Positions 7,363 to 16,634 of a stretch of 64,000 bases of DNA are shown one piece after another. Under the pieces are notes generated by a model. It was not told where the DNA came from, did no database searches, and was given only the letters and a program-made list of their open reading frames with translations. How positions within the stretch are numbered: position 1 is the stretch's first letter; the number at the start of each line of letters is the position of its first letter. Position numbers and translations under genes: made by a program. The DNA is from UBA11891 sp049890035 (GTDB lineage Bacteria; Bacteroidota; Bacteroidia; Flavobacteriales; Flavobacteriaceae), in the NCBI GenBank assembly GCA_049890035.1, contig JBMHCG010000057.1, positions 5,103 through 69,102 on the forward strand, read 5' to 3'.

Positions 7363-10290
7363 TTAGTCCGCTAACCAAGATACTCTATCGAAATCTGTTG
7401 CAGTGTTTCCACCACCAAGAATTTCATCCTCACCAGCTCTTACGTCAGATCGAGCCTGTGAAGGATACTCATTAGTAGCTGTGATTTTATCAGTCTCAGT
7501 ACTAATAGTAAGATTTTTTCTATAAGTATTATCGAGTTCGGTAACAGTTACACCTGTTCCAGCTACTGTAGTCTCACGAAGACCTGTTCCAGCAGTTGCA
7601 CCAATTTGACCTGTCTCACCCAACGAAGCACCCAAAGTAGTAGACTCAATTGTTAAAACAATTGCATTACCCTTAGCTCCGTTATCGGTAGCAGTTGGAG
7701 TAGCTGGGTCACCCTCGTATCCATTATAGATTTCATAACCGAAATTAGATAGTGCCCAAGAAGCAACACCTGAACCACCTACTGTTAGTTTTTTACCAAT
7801 TTGAGAAGTTCCCGTATCCTTGGCTCTAAACATGATTGTATCAGTAGTAGGAGAAGAAACTACCCATTGAGTAAGGTTTGCATCTGAATTAGCAGTATTC
7901 CATGCGTTAATCATAGCATCTACAAAGTCAGAAGCAGTGGTATAAGCACCAGAAACTTCAGCAGCTTTGTCGCCTGCCATTGTTAGTGTAATTACATCAG
8001 AAGCAGTAAGTGTAAATGCTGTAGGAGTAATAGTAGTTGCAGCAGTTACAGAGTTTTCCATAGAATTATCGTTAACACCAAAGCGAATTGTTACTGTTGG
8101 TGAAGCATTAGCAGTTGCACCCAATGTAACTCCTGCTGCAGTAGCTTTGGTAGTAACTGCCGTAGCTAAAATTGCAGATACATTTACAGCATCGTTGGCT
8201 GATGATAGATCAATTCCTGTTGTACCGTCAAGATCGGCAGCATTAGTAGTTATGTTAATAACATCCGATGCGTCTCCTATACCAGTTAAAATGTAAGCTC
8301 TTTTCGCTGCAATAGCTGGCTTAGTTGTAGTAGCGTTACTAGCATCTTTGTGAAGAACAACAATTTGTTGTGGCTGTGAAGCAAAAGTTGGAACACCACC
8401 AGAAACGGCAGTAGTTACAAATGTATGATCATTTGTTTCAACAGATGAACCCTCAGGGTCAAATGTCTCTACAGTGTCAAAGTAAACATAAGCCACTGCT
8501 TTCGCATCACCATCCATTTTTTTAGCTAATGCTTTTGCAGTTTTCATACCGGCAGTTTCAGAGTAAGACCCTTCATCACCTGCTTTACCTGCGGCTTTAG
8601 TGTCATCTGAATCAGTAGCTCTTGTAGCAGTAAGATCATTATTGAAAATTTTCATGCTGCGACCAGTAGTTGTATCACCAAGCGTAGTCATACCAGAAAT
8701 GTCGATAGAAGTCATATCATCGTTTCCAGTAATTTCAAGAACTTTAACTTTTTTAGAAGAAATTACTACTGAACCTAAAGAAGCATTGTTTTTAACAATG
8801 TACGTCCCATCTACTTTTGTATCAGTATCCTCAGTAGTATCTACAGTTTCAGTTGAAATATCAAGTGTTTCTAGGTCGTTATTGTTTTCAACAGTAACAC
8901 CTGAAGCTTTAGAACCTGCAGTGTTTACAGCTACAAGATCAGAGTTATTACTGATTGTAATGTGGCCTGAAACATCAGCAGTTGTATGAGCCTCCTCCAA
9001 AGAACTGTTGTTATTAAGCGTAACGGAATCAATTTTACCTTTCAACTTAACGATTCGGATGTTAGAATTTCCATCAAAAGATACAGCTGGACCTTCTTTG
9101 TCCGTAGCATCATCTGGATCTGTAATACCAGTGATTTCAAACTCTTCAAGATCAGTAGCAGAAGCAGTTGCTACAGACATCGCTTTATCAGCTTTGAATT
9201 TAACAACACCCGCTTGTAATGTAAAAGGACCTTCAAATCCATTAACTATAACCTCTTCAACATTTTTGAAAGTCATAGCACCATCTTTAATCTTAGTGAT
9301 CTCAATTTTAGAAGGACCTTCAAGAGTAAGTGTAAGGTTTGATTGAGCTCCAGTAGCGTCAACATCATCCAAAGCAGCAATACCGATAGTACCCCCCTCG
9401 TCTACACCTAGTTCCAAGGAAGTTCCATAACGCTTAAGTGTATTGATGTCAATGCTAGTTGCCTTTGTGAAGCTAATTTTATTGTTAACAGCAGGACCAT
9501 TTACACGACCAGCACCTGTACCACCAGATACTTCCGCAACACTTCCAGTTGTGAAAGAGGTTACCGTTTCAAGTAAGGGCATATTTACACCTGTAACTTT
9601 CGAATTGTAGTTGCTACCTAGTTTAACGTTCTTAGCAGAGGTTAAAGCAGCAAAAGAATAAGATCCAGCTTGAGCAACTTCTAAATCTGCTGTGGCAGAG
9701 ATATTGTCGAAGTTAACTGGAGAAACCGTTGAAGACTTTGCTAAGTAAGCAAACTCACCAACTACGATTCCAACAGCATCAAGAGCTTCTTGTACTTTGT
9801 CAATGTCCATAGTAGTGTCAACGACAAATACTACGTTACCATTAACAATAGACAATTTAGAGCCCAAGGCTACTGCAAAATCCAATGTCCCTTTAGAATC
9901 AACAATGACATCTTGTGAATACACATTGTTTGACTCCAAGATGTCAGTAACATCAGAAGAAACACCATCTAAATCAGACTGTACTTGAGCAAGATCTTCG
10001 CCAGAAGCAACATCTTGCACAGCTTGGTCGATTGCCTCTACTTCTTCCAAAACAGAAGCCAGATCAGATTGAAGTGCACTATTGGCAGAAGCAACCTCTC
10101 CAATAGAACCTTGTAGGTTTGTAATTAAACCTTTCAAGGCAGTGACCTCACCCTGAACACCAGCCAAACCATCAACAGTTGATTTCAACTGCGTGATCTG
10201 CGTATTCAAGGCGTCGAATTGATCGTCGTAATTCTGACAGCCCACCAATACAGCAGAAGCAGCCAAAATACTTAATAAACCTTTTTTCAT
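7363..10290 (-). CDS. large surface lipoprotein with N-terminal coiled coil and repetitive beta-rich body
   Basis: 975 residues. The start MKKGLLSILAASAVLVGC is a lipoprotein signal with Cys18. Residues about 22-125 are a heptad-like coiled coil (ALNTQITQLKSTVDGL), followed by irregular Asn/Ser/Thr/Asp-rich repeats such as NNSSLEEAHTTADVSGHI and NNNDLETLDIS that recall LRR-like beta-solenoid folding. The last third is Ala/Thr/Gly-rich. Composition is acidic and Cys-poor, as in abundant exposed proteins, and the strong terminator plus a 190-base upstream region fit high expression. From memory, marine flavobacteria carry similar proteins; an S-layer-like or adhesin role is inference. A broken paralogue lies at 13137-14234. 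Confidence 0.8.
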   Translation of the reverse strand: MKKGLLSILAASAVLVGCQNYDDQFDALNTQITQLKSTVDGLAGVQGEVTALKGLITNLQGSIGEVASANSALQSDLASVLEEVEAIDQAVQDVASGEDLAQVQSDLDGVSSDVTDILESNNVYSQDVIVDSKGTLDFAVALGSKLSIVNGNVVFVVDTTMDIDKVQEALDAVGIVVGEFAYLAKSSTVSPVNFDNISATADLEVAQAGSYSFAALTSAKNVKLGSNYNSKVTGVNMPLLETVTSFTTGSVAEVSGGTGAGRVNGPAVNNKISFTKATSIDINTLKRYGTSLELGVDEGGTIGIAALDDVDATGAQSNLTLTLEGPSKIEITKIKDGAMTFKNVEEVIVNGFEGPFTLQAGVVKFKADKAMSVATASATDLEEFEITGITDPDDATDKEGPAVSFDGNSNIRIVKLKGKIDSVTLNNNSSLEEAHTTADVSGHITISNNSDLVAVNTAGSKASGVTVENNNDLETLDISTETVDTTEDTDTKVDGTYIVKNNASLGSVVISSKKVKVLEITGNDDMTSIDISGMTTLGDTTTGRSMKIFNNDLTATRATDSDDTKAAGKAGDEGSYSETAGMKTAKALAKKMDGDAKAVAYVYFDTVETFDPEGSSVETNDHTFVTTAVSGGVPTFASQPQQIVVLHKDASNATTTKPAIAAKRAYILTGIGDASDVINITTNAADLDGTTGIDLSSANDAVNVSAILATAVTTKATAAGVTLGATANASPTVTIRFGVNDNSMENSVTAATTITPTAFTLTASDVITLTMAGDKAAEVSGAYTTASDFVDAMINAWNTANSDANLTQWVVSSPTTDTIMFRAKDTGTSQIGKKLTVGGSGVASWALSNFGYEIYNGYEGDPATPTATDNGAKGNAIVLTIESTTLGASLGETGQIGATAGTGLRETTVAGTGVTVTELDNTYRKNLTISTETDKITATNEYPSQARSDVRAGEDEILGGGNTATDFDRVSWLAD

Positions 10291-10483
10291 TTGATAAAAA
10301 AATTAATAATTAAAATTTGTTTTTGTGAGGCTCGTTCGGCAGTAACTCTCGCAGGGCACTATAAGATTATAGCTTGGTACGGATGTGCTGCCTAGAAAAC
10401 AATCACGTGCACATGTATACAAATAGCATGCCAAACTAAAATTTCTGTTAAAAAATCTTGTAGTATCTTGAAAAAAAATCATC

Positions 10484-11770
10484 ATGCTTTACAGATATTA
10501 TATTTTGCTATTGGTGTACGTCACCATGCTAGGCTGTGAAAGTCCATCAATGGATGTTGTGCGTCATGCCCAGCAAATCCATCAAAACGTCATTACGCTG
10601 GATACACACGACGACATCAATGTTGGATTCTTTACCGACAGCCTCAATTATTTACAAGATACCGATACCCAAGTCAATATCCCCAAGATGCAGGCAGGAG
10701 GATTGGATGTTACCTGGCTGATAGTATACACAGGGCAGGATAGCTTGAATGCCTCTGGATATAAAAAAGCAGCCGAAAACGCCCAAGCCAAGTTTGACGC
10801 CATTCACCGATTAACCGAAAGCTATGCCCCGGACCAAATTGAATTGGCCCTCACGGCTGCGGATGTGCACCGCATTTGGAAAGCGGGCAAGAAAGTAGCC
10901 ATGATCGGGGTGGAAAACGCTTATCCTTTGGGCTTGGACACCGCCAATGTAAAAAAATTCTACGATCAAGGAGCGCGTTATATGTCCTTGGCCCACAACG
11001 GGCACAGCCAGTTTTCGGACTCCAATACAGGGGAGTATGATTCGATTTACCAGCACCAGGGGATCAGCGAATTGGGCAAACAGGTGATTGAAAAAATGAA
11101 TTATTATGGCATCATGGTTGATTTGTCCCATCCGTCAAAAGAAGCCATCCGACAAACCATTGCCCATTCCAAAGCTCCTGTCATTGCATCCCATTCCTCG
11201 GCTCGTGCGCTTTGCGATCATCCACGCAATCTGGACGACGAACAATTGGAGTGGATCAAAAAAAACGGTGGGGTTGTACAAACAGTGGCTTTTAGTGCCT
11301 ATCTCAATACCGAAAAACACCAAGCCTATGCCGCGGCTAAAGATTCTGTTTTACGAGCTTTGGGGGCGCAAAAGGGGTTTGCTGTATTGGGTCGTCGTCA
11401 AGTGCGGGCCTTACCCTTTGACAGTTTACAAGCCTACATCAAGGGATACAAACAACTTCAAAAAGAGGCCCAACCCCAGTTGGAAGTTCTAAAAAAATCA
11501 GTACCACCCGTAGGCGTGGGCGATTTTGTCGATCACATTGACTATCTAGTTGAAAAAATGGGTATCGACCATGTTGGCATCAGTTCCGACTTTGACGGGG
11601 GGGGTGGTATTGACGGATGGCAAGATGCTAGTGAAACCTTTAATGTAACCCTGGAACTAGTGAAACGAGGTTACTCAGAAGAGGCGATCAGCCAGTTGTG
11701 GAGTGGGAATTTACTCCGGGTGCTGGAAGAAGTGCGACGAGTAGCACTGCAACTCCAAAAAAAGGAATAG
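10484..11770 (+). CDS. membrane dipeptidase (M19, renal dipeptidase family) lipoprotein
   Basis: 428 residues. The signal ends in TMLGC (Cys17), so it is probably tethered in the periplasm or outer membrane. The M19 zinc-site motifs appear in order: LDTHDD (HxD), GVENAY (bridging Glu), SLAHNGHS, MVDLSHPS, SHSSARAL and GISSDFDGG. The family hydrolyses dipeptides and tolerates D-residues at the second position, so peptide or peptidoglycan-fragment salvage is likely. Length is typical. It is divergent from the large lipoprotein and convergent with the PBP4-type carboxypeptidase. An insert between the third and fourth motif groups (residues about 270-340) is usual for bacterial members. Confidence 0.9.
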   Translation: MLYRYYILLLVYVTMLGCESPSMDVVRHAQQIHQNVITLDTHDDINVGFFTDSLNYLQDTDTQVNIPKMQAGGLDVTWLIVYTGQDSLNASGYKKAAENAQAKFDAIHRLTESYAPDQIELALTAADVHRIWKAGKKVAMIGVENAYPLGLDTANVKKFYDQGARYMSLAHNGHSQFSDSNTGEYDSIYQHQGISELGKQVIEKMNYYGIMVDLSHPSKEAIRQTIAHSKAPVIASHSSARALCDHPRNLDDEQLEWIKKNGGVVQTVAFSAYLNTEKHQAYAAAKDSVLRALGAQKGFAVLGRRQVRALPFDSLQAYIKGYKQLQKEAQPQLEVLKKSVPPVGVGDFVDHIDYLVEKMGIDHVGISSDFDGGGGIDGWQDASETFNVTLELVKRGYSEEAISQLWSGNLLRVLEEVRRVALQLQKKE

Positions 11771-11825
11771 ACTGCTGCCTGGCATTTGTGGTTCTATCTA
11801 TGCTGCGTTTGCAACAAAACCAACC

Positions 11826-13121
11826 TTATTTCAATCGGTACGTGAGGACTTCTAAGAGTTTTCGAATGCCTTGCCGAACCGCTTCAGTGGAAGTTGTGTG
11901 TTGGTTGACCATAATGGAAAAGGCATACCAATTGTCTTTTTTGTCAACAATAAAGCCGGAAAGGTTGTGGTTGTTTCGGAGCGTTCCTGTTTTGGCAAAG
12001 ATTCGGGGCAATTGACTACTTGAATAAGAGCGCTTGATTGTCCCTGATACCCCCGCTTGTGGAAAAAAACGTATGATTTTATCGGGGCCCCATTCCGAGT
12101 AAAGCTGCTGCAATACCCAAATCAAATTACGCGGTGTTACCAAATTGTAGCGCGACAAACCCGAGCCGTCAACCCACACCCAGGGGTCGGGGGCTGCTTC
12201 CCATTCTTGCTTCATTAGAGCAAGGGTCGCAGCGGATGAAAAATACCCCAAGCGTTCATGTCCTACCATCAACAATAGATTTTCGGAAATCAAATTGTCA
12301 CTGTTTTGGAGTACGGCCTTGTAGAGGCGTTCTTCTTCTTTTACTGCTTTCAACACCTGGGGGTTGGATAGCGGGATGGTGTCGGTTTTAATAGCTTTCT
12401 GCAATAGTTTTTCCATTAACTGAACCGAACGAGCCTCACTGGGAACAAAAGGGGTATATAGCGTATCGGTGGGTTCAAACTTATACGGGTTGACAGAAAA
12501 TACATTCCGATCAAAGTCACGAGTGACAGCTGCTGTTTGTGATGTATTGGATGTGAGTGATCCCAGCAGGGGAGTGACCGTTATAGATTGAGCAACCGGA
12601 TCGGGATACATCTGGATGACATTCCCATGAACGGGAAATACGGAAGGAACGGCTGAAAAATAATAGGCAGCATCGTCCCAAGACCAACCCGGTCCGAGTC
12701 GATTCAAAGGAGATTCGTCACTGATATGATAACAGAGTTCCTCTTGTTCTTGGAGAAAAGAATCCAACTGCCTGTCGGAATGAAAAGGATGTTTGAACAA
12801 AGGATAGCCTGTTGCTTGAAAATGCAGTGTTTGTAGACTGTCTTTTTGGTAGAAGAGTAAAGGGAGTGTATCAAAGGTCTGAGCGGCAGCCAAAGCGGTT
12901 AGTAGTTTGGTATTGGAAGCTGGGGTGAAATATCGATTTGCTTGCCAATTGGCTAATGGTTTCTGAGTTTCCAACGCAATCAACTGAACACCTACTTGCG
13001 CTTGGTTAAAGGCCGTAATTTGTTTTAGTGTTTTTTGAAGTTTTCTCTGGCGGGTCTTTTGAGCCAGTAGTTGTCCAGCAATTAATAAAAAAAGAAGCCC
13101 AAGCAGTTTTTGTTTGCACAT
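11826..13121 (-). CDS. dacB: D-alanyl-D-alanine carboxypeptidase/endopeptidase (PBP4, S13 family)
   Basis: 431 residues from the ATG at 13121 (MCKQKLLGLLFLLIAGQLLAQ), a clear signal peptide. The reading frame stays open much further upstream, to 13502, but that part is the antisense of a lipoprotein relic, so the later start is right. Penicillin-binding signatures are SNTK (Ser69-Lys72), SDN (274-276) and KTGT (377-380). The spacing of more than 200 residues between the first two is diagnostic of the S13 family with its inserted domain. It trims or cleaves peptidoglycan side chains in the periplasm. Its upstream DNA has been replaced by the relic that begins 16 bases away, so its present promoter must lie inside relic DNA. 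Confidence 0.9.
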   Translation of the reverse strand: MCKQKLLGLLFLLIAGQLLAQKTRQRKLQKTLKQITAFNQAQVGVQLIALETQKPLANWQANRYFTPASNTKLLTALAAAQTFDTLPLLFYQKDSLQTLHFQATGYPLFKHPFHSDRQLDSFLQEQEELCYHISDESPLNRLGPGWSWDDAAYYFSAVPSVFPVHGNVIQMYPDPVAQSITVTPLLGSLTSNTSQTAAVTRDFDRNVFSVNPYKFEPTDTLYTPFVPSEARSVQLMEKLLQKAIKTDTIPLSNPQVLKAVKEEERLYKAVLQNSDNLISENLLLMVGHERLGYFSSAATLALMKQEWEAAPDPWVWVDGSGLSRYNLVTPRNLIWVLQQLYSEWGPDKIIRFFPQAGVSGTIKRSYSSSQLPRIFAKTGTLRNNHNLSGFIVDKKDNWYAFSIMVNQHTTSTEAVRQGIRKLLEVLTYRLK

Positions 13122-13136
13122 GCGTAAAGCTACTAA

Positions 13137-14234
13137 AACGATTCGACTCGTGTTCAGAGTCAGATCACTAGTTTGGAAGGGAAGCTTTCCAGCTTGGAAA
13201 CAGCCGTAAACGAACTGCCTTCTTCTTCTGACATTGGCAGCAGTATCAGCGACGGGCTCTCCGACTTGCAAGCACAAATCGATGCCCTCCAAACGCAACT
13301 TGATACGGTTGCTTCGGAAGAAGATTTGAATTCCATCAATTCCAACTTGGATGAAGTGAACCAAGATTTGGAAGAATTGTTGCAATCCAGCAATGTGTTT
13401 TCTGGTAACATCACCATCAGCTCCGATGCTACGCTTGAATTTGCCGAAGCTCTGGGGAATAAGCTGGCCATTGTAAACGGCGATGTAAAAATCACCATCC
13501 AAGCCGACATGGACAATGCCCGTGTCTAAGCCGTTGCCAACAAGATGAAGACCATTACAGGAAACCTCAGTGTTCGTGCCGCTGCTGCAACGGTCAAGCC
13601 CATTAGTTTTGACTCCCTCGTCGGGGTTTCCAATCTAATGATTGTCCAATCCGATTACTACAAATTCCCTATGTTGGCTAGTGCCGATGAAATTACATTG
13701 GGTGAAAACTTTGAGAGTCGTATCGAAGGGATGATCAATTTTGATAAACTGGCGCAAGTCAAATCCTTCCAAAAAGCAACCATAGACGAAAACTTTGCGG
13801 TCTCCAGTGCAGAGCTTAACACCATTAGTTTTCGAGATATGACGACGCTAAAACTAGGAAGTTTACCATACTACAGTAACGCCAAACTTACCATCCTCGG
13901 AGACGAAGGCTTTGATTTGGATTTGGGTGCTTTAAAAACAGTCAATTCTACCGGACAAAACCAAGCCTATACATTAACCATTACCGGGGCTTCTGAATTG
14001 AATAACGAAGGGATTGTTCTTGGAACTGTCGTTCTTAAGGATGTCGCCACTGTTAATCTCGCTGCCTTTACCGGTAGTGTCTCCATCACCCTTGGAACAG
14101 GGGGGGTATTGACTCAGTTGAGTAGAAACGCTGCAGCTCCACACGATCAGGATGACTCTACTTCTGTAACAAACATTGGTGCAGAGGCAGCCAGTAATAC
14201 AGCAGCTACCGTTGACCGTAAGGGCTGGTTATAG
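13137..14234 (+). pseudogene. truncated paralogue of the large surface lipoprotein
   Basis: In-frame sequence from about 13137 encodes a coiled coil (VQSQITSLEGKLSSLETA) and then a domain matching residues about 30-370 of the 975-residue lipoprotein. For example SSNVFSGNITISSDATLEF parallels ESNNVYSQDVIVDSKGTLDF, and GNKLAIVNGDV parallels GSKLSIVNGNV. The signal peptide and ATG are missing, and a TAA at 13527-13529 interrupts the frame, which then continues as AVANKMKTITGNL to 14234. Both the head and the C-terminal two-thirds of the full-length protein are absent. The copies are only about half identical by eye, so this is an old paralogue, not a recent duplicate. Confidence 0.85.
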
Positions 14235-14317
14235 TACATCCCGTTAGGGACCCGCTGTTCCCTAGTTCCTGGCGCCCCGTTATCAATAAAGCAAAAGGAA
14301 CGCTCCCACAGCGATCC

Positions 14318-14370
14318 ACCCACCCAAATCGATGTTTTCCATACATGGCACAAGGCGGGTGGGTTTTTTT
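14318..14370 (+). terminator. possible terminator upstream of the recombinase
   Basis: CCCACCC at 14319-14325 can pair with GGGTGGG at 14357-14363, followed by seven T residues. The 31-base loop is long, so the call is tentative. It would close transcription from the relic gene before the recombinase. Confidence 0.4.
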
Positions 14371-14406
14371 ATAACACTATCATTTATTTTAAATATTGTA
14401 ACTTCT

Positions 14407-15480
14407 ATGCAATTTGCAGCAAACGCTCGTTTCCTTGCCCCAATCGAACCGCTAGTGCCTGCCAAAGATGCTCATAATCGTCCCCTTCCCTTTGCTCCGG
14501 AAGAATGCCAGCCGGAAATACGGGCCTATGTGTCCAATTTTATTGCCCAAGCTCCTTTTCGAAAAAAAAAGGGCGGGCAATTGGGGCTCCAAGTTTCTTC
14601 CATTCGCAACTATCACAATTTTCTTCAACACTACTGTGAATTTGAATCCGAATGGGCTCCCGGTCAAAATCTTCTGTTTCAAGATCTCAACGCACCCTGT
14701 GTCGATGGTTTTATTCGCTGGTTGTTGGAGAAAAAACAATTCAGCACCAACCATGCAGGACGACTGATCGCCACTTTCAAAACGCTGGCTTTGGATGCCA
14801 AACGCAATGGGCTCAAAGTACATCCCGCCATTCGTTCGGTGTCTGGGTTTTCGCAAAACAGTCAAGAAAGGCTTATCAATATCCTGACCTTCGATGACTT
14901 AGAAAAAATAAAACAAGTGACCCTACCCAAACATCTGGACAATGCCCGTCGGTGGATGGTGATTGGGTTTTGGCTGGGACAACGTGTATCGGACTTGCTT
15001 ACGCTGGAACCCTATCAACTTAGAGAAACACCAAACGGCGGATTGTATGTTGATATTCACCAGCAAAAAACCGACAAAAAAGTAACGGTAGGGGTCATCG
15101 ACCCAACGGCACTCAATATGTTACGGAACCATTTTCCTAGAAAACTCTATGCACCTCGTTTTAATAAATACCTGAAATTGGTTCTCAAAGAAGCAGGGAT
15201 TCATCAAATGGTTAAAGGCTACAAATTCAATCCTACCACCAAAAGGAAAGAAATGGGGCTTTTCCCCAAATATTCTGTCATCGCTTCACACGATTTAAGA
15301 CGTTCATTTGCTACCAATTTTTTTGGAAAAATCCCGACACCTATTTTGATGAATATGACCGGTCACAGTCGTGAATCCACCTTTATGAGTTACATTGGGC
15401 GCGATCCGAATCGCGATGCTGTCGCCGATCGATTTATGGAAGCTGTACGACGCTTGGATGACCAATTCAATGCTGTTTAA
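14407..15480 (+). CDS. tyrosine recombinase / phage-type integrase
   Basis: 357 residues from the ATG at 14407. The frame is open back to 14332, but that stretch passes through the terminator-like hairpin, so the later start is preferred. Residues about 35-140 form the SAM-like core-binding domain. The catalytic domain holds the complete set Arg193 (GQRVSD), Lys221 (QQKTDK), His295 and Arg298 (HDLRRS), His320 (GHS) and Tyr329 (SYIG), so it should be active in DNA strand exchange. No phage or conjugation genes surround it. It may be a solitary remnant of an integrated element, or act on the neighbouring lipoprotein locus. Confidence 0.9.
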   Translation: MQFAANARFLAPIEPLVPAKDAHNRPLPFAPEECQPEIRAYVSNFIAQAPFRKKKGGQLGLQVSSIRNYHNFLQHYCEFESEWAPGQNLLFQDLNAPCVDGFIRWLLEKKQFSTNHAGRLIATFKTLALDAKRNGLKVHPAIRSVSGFSQNSQERLINILTFDDLEKIKQVTLPKHLDNARRWMVIGFWLGQRVSDLLTLEPYQLRETPNGGLYVDIHQQKTDKKVTVGVIDPTALNMLRNHFPRKLYAPRFNKYLKLVLKEAGIHQMVKGYKFNPTTKRKEMGLFPKYSVIASHDLRRSFATNFFGKIPTPILMNMTGHSRESTFMSYIGRDPNRDAVADRFMEAVRRLDDQFNAV

Positions 15481-15488
15481 TATATTTG
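15481..15488 (+). promoter_or_regulatory. candidate -7 promoter element (TATATTTG)
   Basis: Exact TAnnTTTG match directly after the recombinase stop and 28 bases before the 56-residue gene. A TTG at 15454-15456 lies about 24 bases upstream, slightly beyond the usual -33 spacing. Confidence 0.45.
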
Positions 15489-15515
15489 TTTTATATTTAA
15501 ACAAAATATAGTGCT

Positions 15516-15686
15516 ATGAACGAATTGAGAGATAGAACTTTTGCTAGTATTCTCGAGTTAGACACCAAATCTAAGATTGAAATTTATCGTATTCTTAAGC
15601 GCCATGCCGAAAACGAGCAAAGTATCGAATGGTATGATCAAGTACTAACGCGTTTAAAAAACAATCAGGGTTTGGTCTCGGCTTAA
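15516..15686 (+). CDS. 56-residue charged helical protein downstream of the recombinase
   Basis: ATG at 15516, stop TAA at 15684-15686. The product (MNELRDRTFASILELDTKSK at the N terminus) is Glu/Lys/Arg-rich, has no signal or membrane segment and looks fully helical. It follows the recombinase by 35 bases and has its own candidate -7 element. Its stop overlaps the stop of the convergent hydrolase gene. I do not recognise the family. It could be a small DNA-binding or recombination directionality-type partner, but that is only suggested by position. Confidence 0.6.
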   Translation: MNELRDRTFASILELDTKSKIEIYRILKRHAENEQSIEWYDQVLTRLKNNQGLVSA

Positions 15687-16594
15687 AGCACAAAACGCTG
15701 TCCTTTTTTAGCCACTGAAAACCCCAGTGATTCCACCCTCTTGCGCTCGGCACCATCCTCCCTGAGCAAAGGATTTGTGTGATTCAAATGAATGAAATAG
15801 ACTTTTTTTCGGGTCTTTTTATCCAAATTTTTGAACCGTTCAATACTTTCCACCACAAAAGGGTGGGGAATCTCCGCCATCGATCGATTGGGCAGCTCTT
15901 TTTCGTCAAAGAAGGTTGCATCCAAAAAAGCGTAATCTACTTTTTCCAACCACTGCTCGATGGGTGTTTCCCAACGCTCCCATTTATCTATATCGGGTAA
16001 ATACAAGGCTGATTTTTGGGGGCCTTGAATCCAGTACGCGACTGTTTCCGAATACTCATCCCGATGGGGAACGCGAATGGGAGTCACGCGCAAAGCAGTT
16101 GATAGGACAACTTCTCTTTGGTCTTCAAGGGCTTGTAATTGGATGTTTTGAAGGCTGATCAGTTGTTCCCAAGGTGCATTTAACCTTAAAAATTGTTGCA
16201 TCCTAGGCATGGCATATACTTTGGTGTTGTGTGTATTCCAAGCCTCTCGACCCAAATGGAGCAAGCCTGTGTAATGCCCCATGTGGGCATGCGTAAGAAA
16301 AACTCCTTTTATGTTTTTTGACCCTGGTGGGAGCTGTTGCCATTGATCGGGAATATCCATGCTGATGTCAAACAGATACACTTCTTCGGAGTCTGCTAAG
16401 AGCAGTGCCAAACTACTCCCCTTTCGTTCTTCCTTTTCCAAAAGACTCAAGCCGATACAGCATTTTTTTTGACAACCCAACTGGGGCGCACCAGCATCTT
16501 GTACGGTTCCCAAAACAATTAATTCGACCGCAGGGATTTGAGCAAATAATACCTTGGTTACAAGAAGACAAAAGCCTAAAAACCAATTTCGCAT
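15683..16594 (-). CDS. secreted metallo-beta-lactamase-fold hydrolase (PqqB-like)
   Basis: 303 residues from the ATG at 16594 (MRNWFLGFCLLVTKVLFAQ), a signal peptide; the frame open further upstream covers the divergent gene and is not coding. The first strand, VELIVLGTVQDAGAPQLGC, and the CCIG that follows match the PqqB-like branch, with the zinc motif HAHMGH (HxHxGH), a later PHRDE segment, and a final IHLNHTNPL. The family hydrolyses or hydroxylates small substrates. No other pqq genes are present, so a role in PQQ synthesis is unlikely and the substrate is unknown. It probably acts in the periplasm. Confidence 0.8.
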   Translation of the reverse strand: MRNWFLGFCLLVTKVLFAQIPAVELIVLGTVQDAGAPQLGCQKKCCIGLSLLEKEERKGSSLALLLADSEEVYLFDISMDIPDQWQQLPPGSKNIKGVFLTHAHMGHYTGLLHLGREAWNTHNTKVYAMPRMQQFLRLNAPWEQLISLQNIQLQALEDQREVVLSTALRVTPIRVPHRDEYSETVAYWIQGPQKSALYLPDIDKWERWETPIEQWLEKVDYAFLDATFFDEKELPNRSMAEIPHPFVVESIERFKNLDKKTRKKVYFIHLNHTNPLLREDGAERKRVESLGFSVAKKGQRFVL

Positions 16595-16634
16595 ACCGGA
16601 TATTGTTGTAATTTTGCCAACAAGGTACGTAATT

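Noticed and set aside
7967..9988. Several open frames of 60-130 codons opposite the large lipoprotein
   Set aside because: Ala/Thr/Ser/Val-rich codons of the real gene leave the complementary strand free of stops; products are low in complexity without signal or domains.
13122..13502. 127-codon N-terminal extension of the PBP4-type carboxypeptidase
   Set aside because: The extension is antisense to the lipoprotein relic, and a good signal peptide starts at 13121.
13160..13516. 118-codon reverse frame over the relic
   Set aside because: Mirror of the relic's coiled-coil codons; no start context or domain.
7363..14234. Active gene conversion between the large lipoprotein and its relic
   Set aside because: Aligned parts look only about half identical in protein and share no long DNA stretches, so recent exchange is not supported.
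14332..14406. 25-codon upstream extension of the recombinase
   Set aside because: It would run through the terminator-like hairpin and its T tract; the ATG at 14407 begins a normal family N terminus.
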